Origin: Paracyclopina nana
Lineage: Eukaryota > Arthropoda > Copepoda > Cyclopoida > Cyclopettidae
Assembly: GCA_019096065.1 (NCBI GenBank)
Contig: JAGUCH010000001.1
Location: forward strand, 496,001 to 560,000
Reading direction: 5' to 3'
Length of the DNA: 64,000 nucleotides
The stretch's first letter is position 1; each line of letters starts with the position of its first letter. Shown here piece after piece: positions 1 to 12,191 of the stretch. The notes below the pieces were generated by a model. The model worked only from the letters and a program-made list of their open reading frames with translations. It was not told where the DNA came from and ran no database searches. A program made the position numbers and the translations under genes.

Positions 1-1080
1 AATCAAATAATATTAAGCTCGCTTGCAATTAAGCTTGCTGGGAACTTAAGCTCTGTGGAACTTAAAATTCTCTGGAACTAAAGCTCGCTGGAACTCAAGC
101 AGACTTAAAATTAAACTTGAAATTAAGCTTTGTAAAAAATTAAGCTTTCTGATATTGAAGCTATCAGGAACTTAACCTCGCTAGAACTTTAACTTGCTGG
201 AACTTAAGCTCACTGGATGTTAAGCTCTCATAAAATAATAGTAAGCTCGCTTGAAATTAAGCTTTCTGGAACTTAAGCTTGCCGGAACTTATGCTTGTTG
301 GTTATCATATTAAGCTCGCTAGAAATTAAGCTTGCTAGAAATTAAGCTTGCTAGAAATTAAGCTCGCTGGAACATAAGCTGGCTGAAACTTTAGCTCACA
401 TGAAATAGTATTAAGCTGGCTAGAAATTAAGCTTGATGGAACTTAAGCTCGCTGGAACTAAAGCTTTCCAGAACTTATGCTCGCTGGATATCATATTAAG
501 CTCGCTAGAAATTAAGCTCACTAGAACTTAAGCTGACTGAAACTTTAGCTCACATTAAATAATATTAAGCTCGCTTGAAATTACGCTTGCTGGGAACTTA
601 AGCTCTCTGGAACTATAGCTCGCTGGAACTTAAGCAGACTTGAAATTAAGCTTTGTAAAAAATTAAGCTTTCTGATAATCAAGCTATCAGGAACGTAACC
701 TAGCTAGAACTTAAACTTGCTGGAACTTAACCTCGCTAGAACTTAAACTTTCTAGAACTTAAACTTGCTGGAACTTAAGCTCGCTGGAAATTATGCTCGC
801 TCAAACTAAAGCTCACGCGAAGTTCGCTGGAAATTAAGGTTGCTTGAAGTTAAGCTTGCTGGAAATTAAGCTCGCTGGAAGTTAAGCTCACTTGAAATTA
901 AGCCCACTAAAAATTAAACTCGCTCGAAATAAAATACAAGAACCCATGATAGTAAATAACCCACTTCAAATTAAGCCTTCATGAAAATCAAGTTTGCTAG
1001 AAATTTAGCACGCTTGAGATTAAGCCTTTTGTGCTATGAAAACCGTTCGAAATCAAGCCTAGTTTAGATTAAACTTAATT
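1..1080. repeat. Degenerate 16-18 base minisatellite, array 1
   Basis: The stretch is built from diverged copies of a unit close to gaacttaagctcgctg, with variants such as aaattaagcttgctag. Copies are 16-18 bases long and drift strongly after about 900. The unit shares its aagc-(3-4)-ctt-aaatt layout with the cleaner array at 3280-4083, so the two look like parts of one family of different ages. The array probably lies inside the first coding intron of the gene whose exon is at 4150-4563 on the minus strand. Confidence 0.85.
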
Positions 1081-3270
1081 TATATTAAACCCACTTGATA
1101 AAATTCAAATTTATTACATGATTTGCTAAAAAGAAGATATCTCCGATATCAAGCGTTTCCAAGGCTCATTAACATGTTTTCCTATGCATTGGAGAGGTAA
1201 TTCCAAATATTGGTGAAACCTCGAATGAACGTCAGCCTTCAAAATCGGCTATCGAATTGCTATTAATCCGAGAGCCAACTAAAGGAATTGTTACGCAATT
1301 ATCGAAGTTACATGTGGTAAACTTATTTTTGCCACATGCAAACAAAACCGCGAGCATCGACTTGGCAATAAAAAATACATCTATAATACAAGTGTGAAAT
1401 GTGTACAGCCAAATTTGTTTCCATTGTTTGCAGTGTTGCCAGAAAATACCAGATTGAACTTAATCCAATGAATAAATCCAATTTTGTCAAATGTCAAAAA
1501 ATGACCCCAAAAAAATTCATTTAAAATTTCGGTAGTTTTTGTATGCGCGCCAAAAATGAAAATACTCCACTGTGCGCGCTTCATATTAGAAATTGTGTCA
1601 AATGGGCGTGAAAAAAAGGCCTTCATTTTTAGTTGGAATCACTGCTAAAAATAGCCGAAAAAACTAGTTTTTCCTTCGTGTATCTAAGCGTGTACTTAAG
1701 AGTACAGATTTTACTGGTTTGCAGTAGTAGCATTTTTGAACTTTGCCTTTGAACTTGATTTAACTTGTTTCAACCCCTTTCTCAATGAAAATTTTCCAGG
1801 CAGGAAAACTGGAATTTTCGCTGTACACAATACTTTAAACTAGTTGCCTTGGCCACAGTGGATAATTTGGCTTCCGCGACGCGCACTGAAAACTAAGCAT
1901 GATTATGAAAATTATGAAAGCTAAACTTTTGAGGCTAAAAATTAAGGGGATTGTTGAGTTAATTTAATTTGTAAAAAAGTAATCTAATGCACTATGGATT
2001 ATTGAATATTGCATCATGTTTTTTTTAAAAAAAAATTAAAATATTTTTGAAGCCGAAAATTGGGTGCAAATGTGAAATTTATTCATGTTTAGAGTTGAAA
2101 AATGTGTTTTTTTTAATTTTTCTTAAAATAATAACTTATTATGCGGTTAAAAGCCAAATTTTGCCATGTCATGAAAAAGTGCAGGGAAAAGCAGATCTTG
2201 ATATTCGCGCAATTTGCAGGCGAGTTCCTGGAATAAGATCTGACCTTGACAAAAGGCCACTCTGGTATACTACCCTGGTATGTATACCATGGTGCGTATA
2301 CCATGGTATATAACCAAGGCAGGGGGGCAATTTCCACCTTGAAAGCTTTTTTGCCCTGTTGTTGTTCTTCTGGCAAAAAATTGGCTCTAATCTGTGACAC
2401 TCATCTGGAATTTCAGAGTCTGTTCCAATATTTGAGTGATATTCATCTGTAACCTGATTGCTGACGTCATTAGTCTTAACTTTTTTTTGGCTTTTTTGGC
2501 GGAAAAAAGCAAAGGTTCAGTGAGCACAAAATATTGCTTTTTATGAGTCAAACTTTGATTTCTTGTTTTCCGCTGTGACGTCATAGCTATTGATAAAACA
2601 TTGCTTGTAAACATTTGAATTATAGAATTGAGCTAAAATACTTTTTTTCATTTGAAAGTTGCAAGATTTTCCAATGCTAAAATTAAGGAAATTTCATTTT
2701 TACTAGAAGATTTAAAGAAATGAAATTATGAAAGCCTTTTTGCCAAAAAATTCACTTTAATATTCTCTTCTATTTTATGATGAATGAAAATTGCAAAATA
2801 ATCCACTGTGCACCCTTGCTTTTTTTCAAAGTTTGGCATTTCAGGAATAAAAGCAATGCTATGTAATTCTCAGTAGAAGAAAAGCGTGAATTATTTAGCG
2901 TCTAAGGCTTGAAAAACAACCTTTCAAGGCAATAAAAAAGGGATTTGCAAACTGGTAAATAATCAATAAGTACCTGAATTTACCAACGTAAGCATTAAAA
3001 AGTTGCTTGAAAAAGTATCTTCAAAAAAAGTAATTCCATTACTTAAACCGACATCTTGGCCAGATATTTTTATTCAAACAACAAGTTTAAAAAATATTAC
3101 TCTCTGATTTATAGCTAAATCAGTTGAAAAAAACGTTATTATCCGGCTTACATTCAAGGGTAAATTCCTGAACAAAAATACCGTTAAAGAGGTAAATTAA
3201 GTCAGGACTAAAATAACATTTTTGTGGACATATTTTCAAAACACTAACTTTGACTGCAATTCAAGAGGGC
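1081..3270. other. AT-rich non-coding stretch, probably intronic
   Basis: No open frame here looks like protein. Two perfect cyclic-AMP-response-type octamers (TGACGTCA) occur near 2463 and 2576, and a small cluster of ccatgg/gtatac palindromes lies at about 2268-2320. Homopolymer T and A runs are common. Nothing else can be supported. Confidence 0.6.
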
Positions 3271-3279
3271 TTAAAAACA

Positions 3280-4083
3280 GGGCTTCAAAAATTCAAGCTT
3301 AAATTCAAGATAGCTTAAATTCAAGCGGGCTTAAATTCAAGCGGGCTTAAATTCAAGCGGGCTTAAATTCAAGCGGGCTTAAATTCAAGCGGGCTTAAAT
3401 TCAAGCGGGCTTAAATTCAAGCGGGCTTAAATTCAAGCGGGCTTAAATTCAAGCGGGCTTAAATTCAAGCGGGCTTAAATTCAAGCGGGCTTAAATTCAA
3501 GCGGGCTTAAATTCAAGCGGGCTTAAATTCAAGCGGGCTTAAATTCAAGCGGGCTTAAATTCAAGCGGGCTTAAATTCAAGCGGGCTTAAATTCAAGCGG
3601 GCTTAAATTCAAGCGGGCTTAAATTCAAGCGGGCTTAAATTCAAGCGGGCTTAAATTCAAGCGGGCTTAAATTCAAGCGGGCTTAAATTCAAGCGGGCTT
3701 AAATTCAAGCGGGCTTAAATTCAAGCGGGCTTAAATTCAAGCGGGCTTAAATTCAAGCGGGCTTAAATTCAAGCCGGCTGCACTTCAAACGAGCTTCATG
3801 ACAAATGGGCTTCATGACAAATGGGCTTTTTAAGTTGGCTAAGGTTTAAGAGGGCTTAACTTCAAGCAGGCTTAAATTATATCGGCCTTAAAATGAAGCG
3901 GACTTAAATTCAAGCGGGCTTAAATTCAAGAGGTCTTAAATTCAAGAGGTCTTAAATTCAAGAGAACTTAAGTTCAAGTGGGCTTAAATTCAAGCGGGCT
4001 TAAATTCAAGCGGGCTTAAATTCAAGCGGGCTTATATTCAAGCGGGCTTAAATTCAAGAGGGCTTAAATTCAGGCGGGCTTAA
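3280..4083. repeat. 16-base minisatellite, array 2
   Basis: About 28 nearly identical tandem copies of ttcaagcgggcttaaa run from about 3319 to 3771. Degraded copies follow to 4083, interrupted by a short non-repeat patch around 3772-3840. The very low divergence of the core suggests recent expansion or homogenisation. It starts only about 65 bases from the splice donor of the minus-strand exon that ends at 4150, so it sits just inside that intron. Confidence 0.95.
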
Positions 4084-4149
4084 ATCAAATTAAAAGCAAT
4101 GTTATCATTTGGGTAAACATAACGGTGCTAATGCTCTAGAAAATTTTAC

Positions 4150-4563
4150 CTGTTGAAAAATTAGTCCGAGTTGCTTTTCCCGTTCGACAGCAGCTGACGC
4201 ACTACTTTCTGTCTGTTGCTGCTGGAGGAGGAATTCGCGATTTCGCGCCAATTGTTCCTGCAGCAGCTGTTGGCTGAAGAAGTGCTGATGTAGCGCCAAA
4301 TCTGGTAACGTCAATTGTCCGTTATTGAAGTTTTGCTGTTGCACTTGCAAAATGCGCGCCGTTATTGCGGCCTGTTGCGCGGCCGCCTGTGCGGCTGCGG
4401 CTTGTGCGGCCGCAGCCGCAACCGCTGATGACGGCGCCGGAGCGCCGGCGCCGGCGGCGGAGGAATCCCCGTTATCCATAACGGTTTCTATGTCTTCTTC
4501 TTCTGGAATGAGTTCAAAGCTGGAATGATTGGTTTTCATCATGTTCAGCAGCACTTTGCTCAT
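4150..4563 (-). CDS. Ala/Gln-rich protein, first coding exon only (partial)
   Basis: A 138-codon exon starts with ATG at 4563 and ends in phase 0 at a donor (CAACAG|gtaaaa) at 4150/4149. A possible acceptor (acttttcag) lies about 16 bases before the ATG, which suggests a 5'UTR intron. The peptide has an acidic stretch (PEEEDIETV, about residues 19-27), an Ala-rich run with Gln (about 36-68), and a Gln/Leu-rich amphipathic segment (about 86-120, with HFFSQQLLQEQLARNREF) that could be coiled coil. The rest of the gene lies beyond the left edge. Such composition is typical of transcriptional regulators, but I do not recognise the family. Local GC content is well above its surroundings, which favours real coding. 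Confidence 0.6.
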
Positions 4564-4579
4564 GCTTAAGCCTAAGTTC

Positions 4580-7500
4580 CTGAAAAGTAGAGCATATTTT
4601 GAAAAGTTGTTGTTAAGGCTTTCTAATTTTAAGCGTGTGCTCTTTCACGCGCGCGCGCATGTATGTACTATGTACTTTTTCGACATAGCAGCTTTCTAGG
4701 CCTTTTGCTGTTATAGGCAAGGCCTTCTCCTCTCAAACCAAGGTAGAAGAAGGCCTTCGAAAGTGACCTTTGAAATTTGAAAACATCAGAAAATGACATA
4801 AGAAGCTTGGAAATCTTGAGCCTTAAACTTAAGCCAAAAATCCTTGGAAATGATTCATCATCATTGATTCGTATTTCATATTTTAGCGCTAAATGTTGAT
4901 AAATTAATCGCACTAGTTCTGGAAGGCATGCCTAGTTTTCGAGTTGTCAGAACTCTGATAAGGAAATCCACAACAAATCTCAAGAGTTACAATCGATTCA
5001 AATTCAGCTTACATTTGTTTACTGCGAATGAGCTATGGCGATGGCTCGCCCTGCTTGAAAGGGCCTGATGATAGCTTCAACTGATGATTGGTGCGGCTCC
5101 TTCGGATCATGATATTTGACTTTTTTCAGGGGACAATAATAGGAGAAATTGCAGTTGCAAGCCTACAACTGTATCAGCAGCGACTGTTTCGAGTCAGCAA
5201 GGAGAGCTAAGGGCAGAGAGCTGGATATAACGCGCGAGGAGCGCGAGTGACGAGCAAAGGAGCTACTACTACAACTACTACGAAGGTCTCCATGTCCTTT
5301 AACTTCACTTTGGCCGCAGAGCTACCAGAAAAGGCCTCATCCTTCTCCCTCGATAAGAGAGCGAGAGAGGAGGCCCTCGCAAGCTATTTTTAACCACTAC
5401 TCAAGCTTCTTTACTTCGAACAAATCAAGGGTGAATTTGGCGTTGTTGTGCTCATCCGGATTTGTTGATGATTTGGACTGTGAAGTTTTGTCAACTCGAA
5501 AACTCGTCAATCCTTTTTGACCTAGTTCGATTGTTTTTTTTTTTTTCATGGCTCGAAAGAACGTTGCTGAGAATGCGATGACTTATCGTAAGCTGAGTTT
5601 TATTCAGGAGGAACTATTTAGAATCCTTCTTTGAATGACTCATTATTATGATTATGACAGCTTTAGATAAGGCGCAAAGCAGAAATGAATAGTGCATACT
5701 GGCAAAAGATGGCACAGCTTTTATTTTGCCTATGTGGTTCATGAAAAGAAGCAGATTCCAGGAAAATCAGATTAATTTTAGGGCTTTCACTGTGGGCCAT
5801 AAAAGCCCACATCTGGTAGCTCTGGTTGCATACTGCTTTATTTATAGTTTTAGAGTCCTTTCTGGCTTTTTCTGCGCATGCGCCAAATTTGCTTTTTGGC
5901 TGCCAAAAAAGGCCCTTTTCGCATGATGGCCAACTTGAATGAATTTATACAGTTTGCATTGCTAAATGTGATAACAATTTAGGTGCTTTACTATTGAGGG
6001 GATCAGCAGCAGTTACACATGCCTACACAAAAACTCGTGTGTGTGTGTACACATTGAGAGAGTCTCGTCAAACTTGGCCCTTTGTGGAGAAGAGAGGCAG
6101 AGAGCAAGGGCTATTTTTAGATCCGCTACTATATGCCCTTATCAACTTTTGACATGGAAGAGAGGAACACGACACTCTAATTGCTTTTTAATGACGACTG
6201 CTTTGCGTAATTGAGAATCAAATCAAGTGCAATATTGTGCAGAGCAGAAGTTTTGCCTTCTTCCTCAATCGATGCCAACTTGAATGGCTCTTAGTGTGTA
6301 TCGTGAAATACTTTTTAACATCGTCTTGTACTTTTATTAAGTCAAAGTACATAGCTTTTCTTTTAGAAATACCTTAATCAAAAGCTTTCCATCACCTGGG
6401 TTTATTTTTATTTTTATCAATTTTTTTTCAAACAACTTTATGTGATTAAGTTAACAAAAAAGTTAACGTTGTAAATAACACATTGAAAGCCATTTCAATT
6501 GTGCTCAATTGTTGAGGAAGGCAAATCCCTAATACTGCACATGATTGCACAAAATTGTTTTTTTTTCCTTTTCTTCTCAGAATGGCATTAAAGCTTGAAT
6601 AGTACGATATTGTAATTACAGTGTGATCTTATCAAGGTTCACACACAAAACCACCAAGGCCTTATCAATTTTTCATCAAGCTCCATGAGGCGTACAACAG
6701 CGAAGAAAGTTAAAGGGCCTAAGGGACAGCTTTGAAAGGACACATTGCACAACAAGGGAGCTCTACTGCTCCTGCTACAGCCATCGACCATTCTATTTTT
6801 AGACCTACATTTTCAGCCCTAGTAATAATAGTAGCTAAGGTTTATTCGAACTTGCAATTCCCATATTTTCCAATACATAGCTAACACACACACACACCTT
6901 TTTTACTATTGCTTTTCTATGATTCAACTTAAAGTGCACTTGTACTTAACACACTAAAACATGAATAAAATGTTTGCTTTGAAGGTGGGTGTGGCTTTTT
7001 TCAGGTTCACAACTTTATTTGGTACAAGTGCACTACTATTTTTAAGTAGTACATTATTTACTGAATTATTACTGAAACATGGACTGAAAAAGCCACTTAC
7101 TTTGTTAACCAAAATAAAGGGCTATTTTTACTACAAGAGTTGACCACACTCTGTTGATGTTCACAGCTTCAAGTGGACTACTACTAATTTTACTCACAAA
7201 TTGTGAGAGAGTAAACCGGTTCAAGCTTTGACGGAAAATATTGGTTTTTACCAATTTTGATGTCTCTACGCGGAATATAAGAGCTTTTAACTTTGGAATG
7301 TTGTTAAGAGAGAACTAGTTTCACTCAGATAGCCTTTAATAACACTCAATCTGTGAAATCTATGCTACCAACCCCTCAGACTTTAAAAGCTCTTAATTTA
7401 GAGGGTAATGTGAAAAAACTGCATTTTAGAACTGATTAAAAGATCTAAATTATAAAAGTTAAAATTAGCTATGTTGCAGAGTAGTTTTAATGAATTAATG

Positions 7501-8400
7501 CTGAACTGCACCAAAACTGCAATGGAGTGGCGCTACTTGGCTTTTTTCTTTCAACTTTTAAAAGTATTTTAATAAAAGTGAATTATGATCATTTTTTCAA
7601 GCATGAAACTTTAAGCAGAGAATTGTGATGAAACTGCAATAAAACACTAAAAGTGATCAATTATTATTTTTGTAGCTGATTTATTTATTATGGAATTGCA
7701 AGTGTTTAAAGCCTTAATTCAGGAGTATGAAACGTGACAAAAAGATGAAGTCACAATCCAAATTTAGAAGCATGAGTGATATTATTTCCTTGGTAAACTT
7801 GTGTGATGTCACAAGTAGCCGAGCAACTTTACTACTGGAAAATTCGGATTTTCCATTTTTCAGTCACTTTGGAAGGCAACAAAACTCTAGCTAAAAGTTT
7901 AAAAGGATGTATTTTAATGTTAATTTTTCAAAAAAAAAATCATAGCTGCGTTTTTTAAGAATCACACTCTAAGTGAAAAAGGGAAAAAGGGACGTTTTAG
8001 GAAAGGCAAATATGGAAAAAATACTGGGATTAATGCGTTTCATAATTGCCAATAATATTGCTTTTCTTTTGATGTCACTCTATTGGCTTTGACGTAAAAC
8101 GAGGTAGAGATTGATGGTTTTATTTTTGTGTCATCAGGGGAAGAAAACATTCGGGAATTAATGCCACTTTTTCCTTGACAAAGTAACTCTTACTTAGCAT
8201 TGTTATGAAAGCATTTCCTTGGCGTTCATTTCCATTTTTAGAAACCACATATTTGATACTCCTCTTTGGCCTTCAAGGCCAAAAGCAAAAAAGGCAGCTT
8301 TTGTGAAGCATTTTCGATAGCCTCAAAATAACATGATAATTCATATAAATTCATCTCATCTTTATTAATCAGATGATTTAGCATAAAAAAGCCTTATCAA
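4580..8400. other. Upstream non-coding region of the minus-strand Ala/Gln gene
   Basis: No convincing exon. A short alternating GC run lies at about 4648-4660. Three CTATTTTTAR motifs (about 5390, 6111 and 6792) and a near match (about 7122) fit the MEF2 consensus. Several copies sit next to agagagcgagag or aagggc-type sequence and are followed by a ctac motif, so they may be remnants of a duplicated module. CTTATCA (GATA-type) motifs occur near 6138, 6630 and 6660. Because the DNA is AT-rich, some matches will be chance. Confidence 0.4.
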
Positions 8401-9500
8401 ATTGTTTCATTTCTATTGAGAATAAAGATAGTTCAAAGTAGCGCCACTCAACAGCTGAAATTGCATTTTTTAGCACAAACAAAACCTATAACTAAAAAAT
8501 TATAATCAGGATTATCAATACGTGTGTTAGGGTTTTTTTGGCATTTAATATTTAAAAGTGCTTCAATGTGGCATAGATGAAGAAGCGCCACTCATCAGCT
8601 GAAGTTGCAAGTTTTGGTCACTTCAGGCTTATAACAAACTTTCAACTCTAGTTAACTTAACTTTGACCACTCTTTTAATATTTTTTTACAAATAATTGGT
8701 ATGATTTTTTCTGACATTGCAATGGTCACTAGTAACAAACTTAAAACTCAAGTCTAATCATAAGGCCGATTTCACAAAGACAAGCTCAAAAAAGCAAGGT
8801 ACTTTTGAGGATTATAGCTCAGCAACTACTGAGTCGATTGGCACCAAATTTGGTAGGATTCATAAGAAGAGCCTAATAAGCCACCATACCAAATTTCAGC
8901 CGAATCCGAGGATCCCTTCCATAGGCTGACTTTACCTGCCTAAAAAGACAAGCTAGGTACCTATCATTGCTTAGAAAATGACCTCTTCTAAACGGCCTCG
9001 GAACTTAACCAAATATGGAACGCAGCTATAGGTTGATAATTTGATGAATCCTACCAAATTTGGTGCCAATCCACTCAGTATTTGCTGAGATATTAGCCTC
9101 CAAAGAACCTAGCTTAGCTTGCCTTAGCTTGACTTCTATTATATGAAATCTGAATCTTGGCCACTCATTTAACTCAATATGTTAGGTTTTTAAATACTGA
9201 AAAGTATTGGTTTTGCAATGTAGCAAAGATGAAGAGAAGAAGCGCCACTCAACAGCTGAAGTTGCAAATTTTGGCCACTTCAAGCTAGTAGCGAGCTTTT
9301 AAAACACAAGTCTAATCAGAAACTGAATCTTGACTACTTATTTTAAAACATTGTTTACCAATGATAGTCAAAGTTTTATTTTTTGGCTATTTTCACGTTC
9401 TAGAAAAGTGATTTTGAACAATGTTGTGGCTTAGTTGGAGTGGCGCCAATCAACAGCTGATTTCGCAGCTTTTGCTCAATTGAAAACAAAAACTAGAATA
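8400..9500. repeat. Degenerate repeats with GCGCCACTCAACAGCTG core
   Basis: Four copies of a conserved block of about 40 bases start near 8438, 8582, 9239 and (weaker) 9438. Each holds gcgccactcaacagctg or a close variant, then gaarttgca and, in two copies, ttttggycacttca. A CAGCTG E-box palindrome sits in the middle of each. Less conserved copies of aacttaaaactcaagtctaatca follow two of them. A lone reverse-strand relative is near 7524. Confidence 0.7.
8792..9118. repeat. Imperfect inverted repeat, arms about 80 bases
   Basis: The left arm is about 8792-8875 and the right arm about 9042-9118. Reading the right arm on the minus strand reproduces the left one with few changes; the longest identical part includes ggcaccaaatttggtagg. 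About 165 bases separate the arms. The structure fits a palindromic MITE or a folded-back duplication. No clear target-site duplication was seen. Confidence 0.75.
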
Positions 9501-10122
9501 ACAGTCAAATAAGAGCCTCAATTCGACCTTGCTTTGGTCATCAGTAGGCTGAGAGTGAGCGCACTCAACAAGCAAGAGCAAGAACAACAACAGGTGACTT
9601 TGATAAAATCGCCTAAAGGGGAAAACAAGGCAGGTATAGAATTACGAATTTAGTCACAATTTCAACCTGGGGCCTCAGTGTCATCAGCACTACTTTGAGT
9701 AAGTTTCACCACCAGACTAAAAATACTCTTCTCTTCACTCTAAGGAAAGCCAGCCCAACCTACAGCTACACTGGCTGGGATTTGGCCTAGATAGCAAAAG
9801 CCAAAAATAGACACCCTTTTTATGTGTAGTAGTAGTAAGCAAACATGGAGGAAAAGTAATTTTCCAGGGCATCTCTTTGTGTCCATCATAAGCTATGATT
9901 GATTTCTCCTCAAAAGCTGGAGCTTAAGGTATTTCTGGACCCTATTACCTAAAGTACTGATAATCAATCAGGAGATGGATGCTAGTTGTAGGTATTTTTG
10001 GGATGTACTCAAATTTAGATGTTGCCATGTGAGCATCATTGGGGAATTGTTTTGTTTACAATACCTCATTGTTCACCAGTTTGAGTGACACCTGGATGAT
10101 TTTTCAGATGTCATAATTAATC
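9500..10122 (+). other. Region upstream of the first SLC22 gene
   Basis: Non-coding. A possible splice acceptor (gatttttcag) ends at about 10108, 14 bases before the start codon at 10123, so an untranslated first exon upstream is likely. No clear TATA box was seen next to the start. Confidence 0.4.
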
Positions 10123-11825
10123 ATGGGAAGCAAGGTGGATTTTGATGAGATCCTCAAGTACATTGGCCAACTTGGCCCTTGGCAGCTGAGAATCCACTTC
10201 TTGATGTGGCTCACCTCAGCTGCTTCTGGATTGGCTGTGGTGGTCTACACCTTCACAGCTTTCGCTGTGGACTATAGGTGCCTCAATCCCTACTGCGAAG
10301 AAGACAAGGAATCAGCCAGCTTCTTCAACTACAACTCCACCTATGACCTGAATAGCTGTGCATACCTTGGAGTGGAGCAACCTGTCCAATGCGAAAAGTA
10401 TTTGGAAAGAATCACAAAGAACCAGAGCATCATAGATTTGCACTGCTCCCATGAGGCTTTAATCTTTGACCAAAGTGTCGTGACGTCTTCCCTAATGCAA
10501 GACTTTGGGTTCACTTGTGAGAGTGCCTACCTCAAATCCATCTATGGCTCTTTGTACATGTTGGGCATGCTGTTTGGCTCCTTCATTGTCGGTGCCATCA
10601 GCGATAGGTATGGAAGGATCAAAGCCCTCATGTTGAGCATCGCTCTGTTGAGTGGATCCGGATTCCTGGGAGCGTTCATGCCCAATGCGCATGGGTTCGG
10701 GTTCTTCCGCTTCATCACTGGCATTGGAGGCATTGGCGTATTCATGACAACATTTGTCATCACCGTTGAGACAGTGGGCGTCAAGTACACCACATTGGTG
10801 GGCATCGCCATTGAAATCCCATTTGCTCTGGGTGAACTTATACTTGGCTTGGAGGCCTACTTCATCAGAGACTGGTTCACACTCCAGTTGGTTGCGTACA
10901 CCCCAATTGTAGTTTTGCTTGGACTCTACTTCATTGTGCCAGAGTCACCTCGGTGGCTGATTGCCACTGAACGATTTGATGAGGCGGAGAAGGTCATCAA
11001 ATCCGCAGCTTTGACCAACAATAAGGAAGTGCCAGAATCACTTTTCAAGGTAATAAGCATTTCAACGTTTGAGTGCTTCTCATTTTAAAATACATTGTCT
11101 AGCCAACAAAAGATGAAAGCCAGGATCCATCGAGTGAAGTTGCCAAGCCAACCATGGTTGACTTATTCAGGCCACGAAGCATTCTCCTGCGGAGCATCAA
11201 CATGTTCTACCAATGGTTCAGTGTCACCATTTGCTATTATGGTCTTTCATTTGCCTCCGTTGACCTCCTTGGCGATCCCTACACCAACTTCAGTCTGAGC
11301 GTGGCCGTTGAGATTCCAGCCCACATCTTCTGCATCCTTTTCATGGACTGCTGGGGACGAAGGCCGATCCTTAGCTTCACCCAGCTTGTATCCGGACTTT
11401 CATGCATAGGCGCCGGACTTTTGTACCTGGCTCCGGAATCACTTGCGGGACTGCAGGTGTTCCTGTCCTTGATTGGCAAATTTGGGGCAACAGCCTCATT
11501 CGCTATTGTCTATGTTTACACAGCCGAACTGTTCCCCACAGTGATACGAAATACTGCAATTGGAGCCTGCTCAACCATTGCCAGAGTGGGCGGGATTTGT
11601 GCCATCCTCATCGGCTTGACCAAGCAGTTTTCAGTTGTAATCCCCATGGTTGTGATGGGCATTGTGGCTGTGATTGCTGGCATATTTGCAGTGAGGTTTC
11701 CTGAAACTGTGGGCAATGAACTGCCTGAAACCATGGAGGATGCCATAAATATTGGGAAAAACTCCAATAGAGGCCTTTGCACTTGCATCTGTCCAAAGAA
11801 CATGGGAGAGATTTTCAAGGAATAA
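10123..11825 (+). CDS. SLC22-family organic ion/carnitine transporter A (two exons)
   Basis: Exons 10123-11049 and 11103-11825 flank a 53-base GT-AG intron and encode 549 residues, normal for SLC22. The protein is a plasma-membrane major facilitator: TM1 near residues 22-45, a Cys-containing extracellular loop of about 80 residues, then eleven more hydrophobic segments. The MFS signature after TM2 reads SDRYGRIKAL (about 160), PESPRWLI (about 273) follows TM6, and a late ELFPTVIRNTAIGACST matches the organic-cation transporter subgroup. The substrate cannot be told. A paralogue follows 366 bases downstream in the same direction. The stop codon overlaps an AATAAA signal (11824-11829), so the 3'UTR should be very short. 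The longer open frame reading on past 11049 is intron read-through. Confidence 0.93.
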
Positions 11826-12191
11826 TAAAGTCTAAATATACAGTATTTTGCCAACTTTACTCACTGTTGTCAAAAAGCACATTCTTCAATTGGCCTTAAT
11901 CTATATTGTCATTTCTGTACAGCTCACAGCACTGCATCATGAATATGCCTTGTGTCCTGGAGAACATGGGTCATTTATAAGTTTCCCTCACACCATAGAA
12001 ACAAGCTAGTAAGAGCTAAAAGTAGAAACTCTTGCCTTCATGGAAAAAAACCAGCCATCTGCTAACATTAAAGCACTGCAATCTCCATGAAATACCACTT
12101 GTCTAGTTTTGAAAACATCCCTAAAAAGCCTTTAAAGTAAAGGCTTCGGTCCAAACAGAGTTCACAGGACACACCGTAGTTTGGAGCTAGT
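11826..12191 (+). other. Short spacer between the two SLC22 genes
   Basis: The 366-base spacer must hold the 3' end of the first gene and the promoter and 5'UTR of the second. No TATA box or other clear promoter element was seen. Nothing else is recognisable. Confidence 0.4.

Noticed and set aside
4325-4528. Plus-strand Cys/Ala-rich frame
   Set aside because: Antisense shadow of the GCN/CAG-rich Ala/Gln exon on the minus strand.
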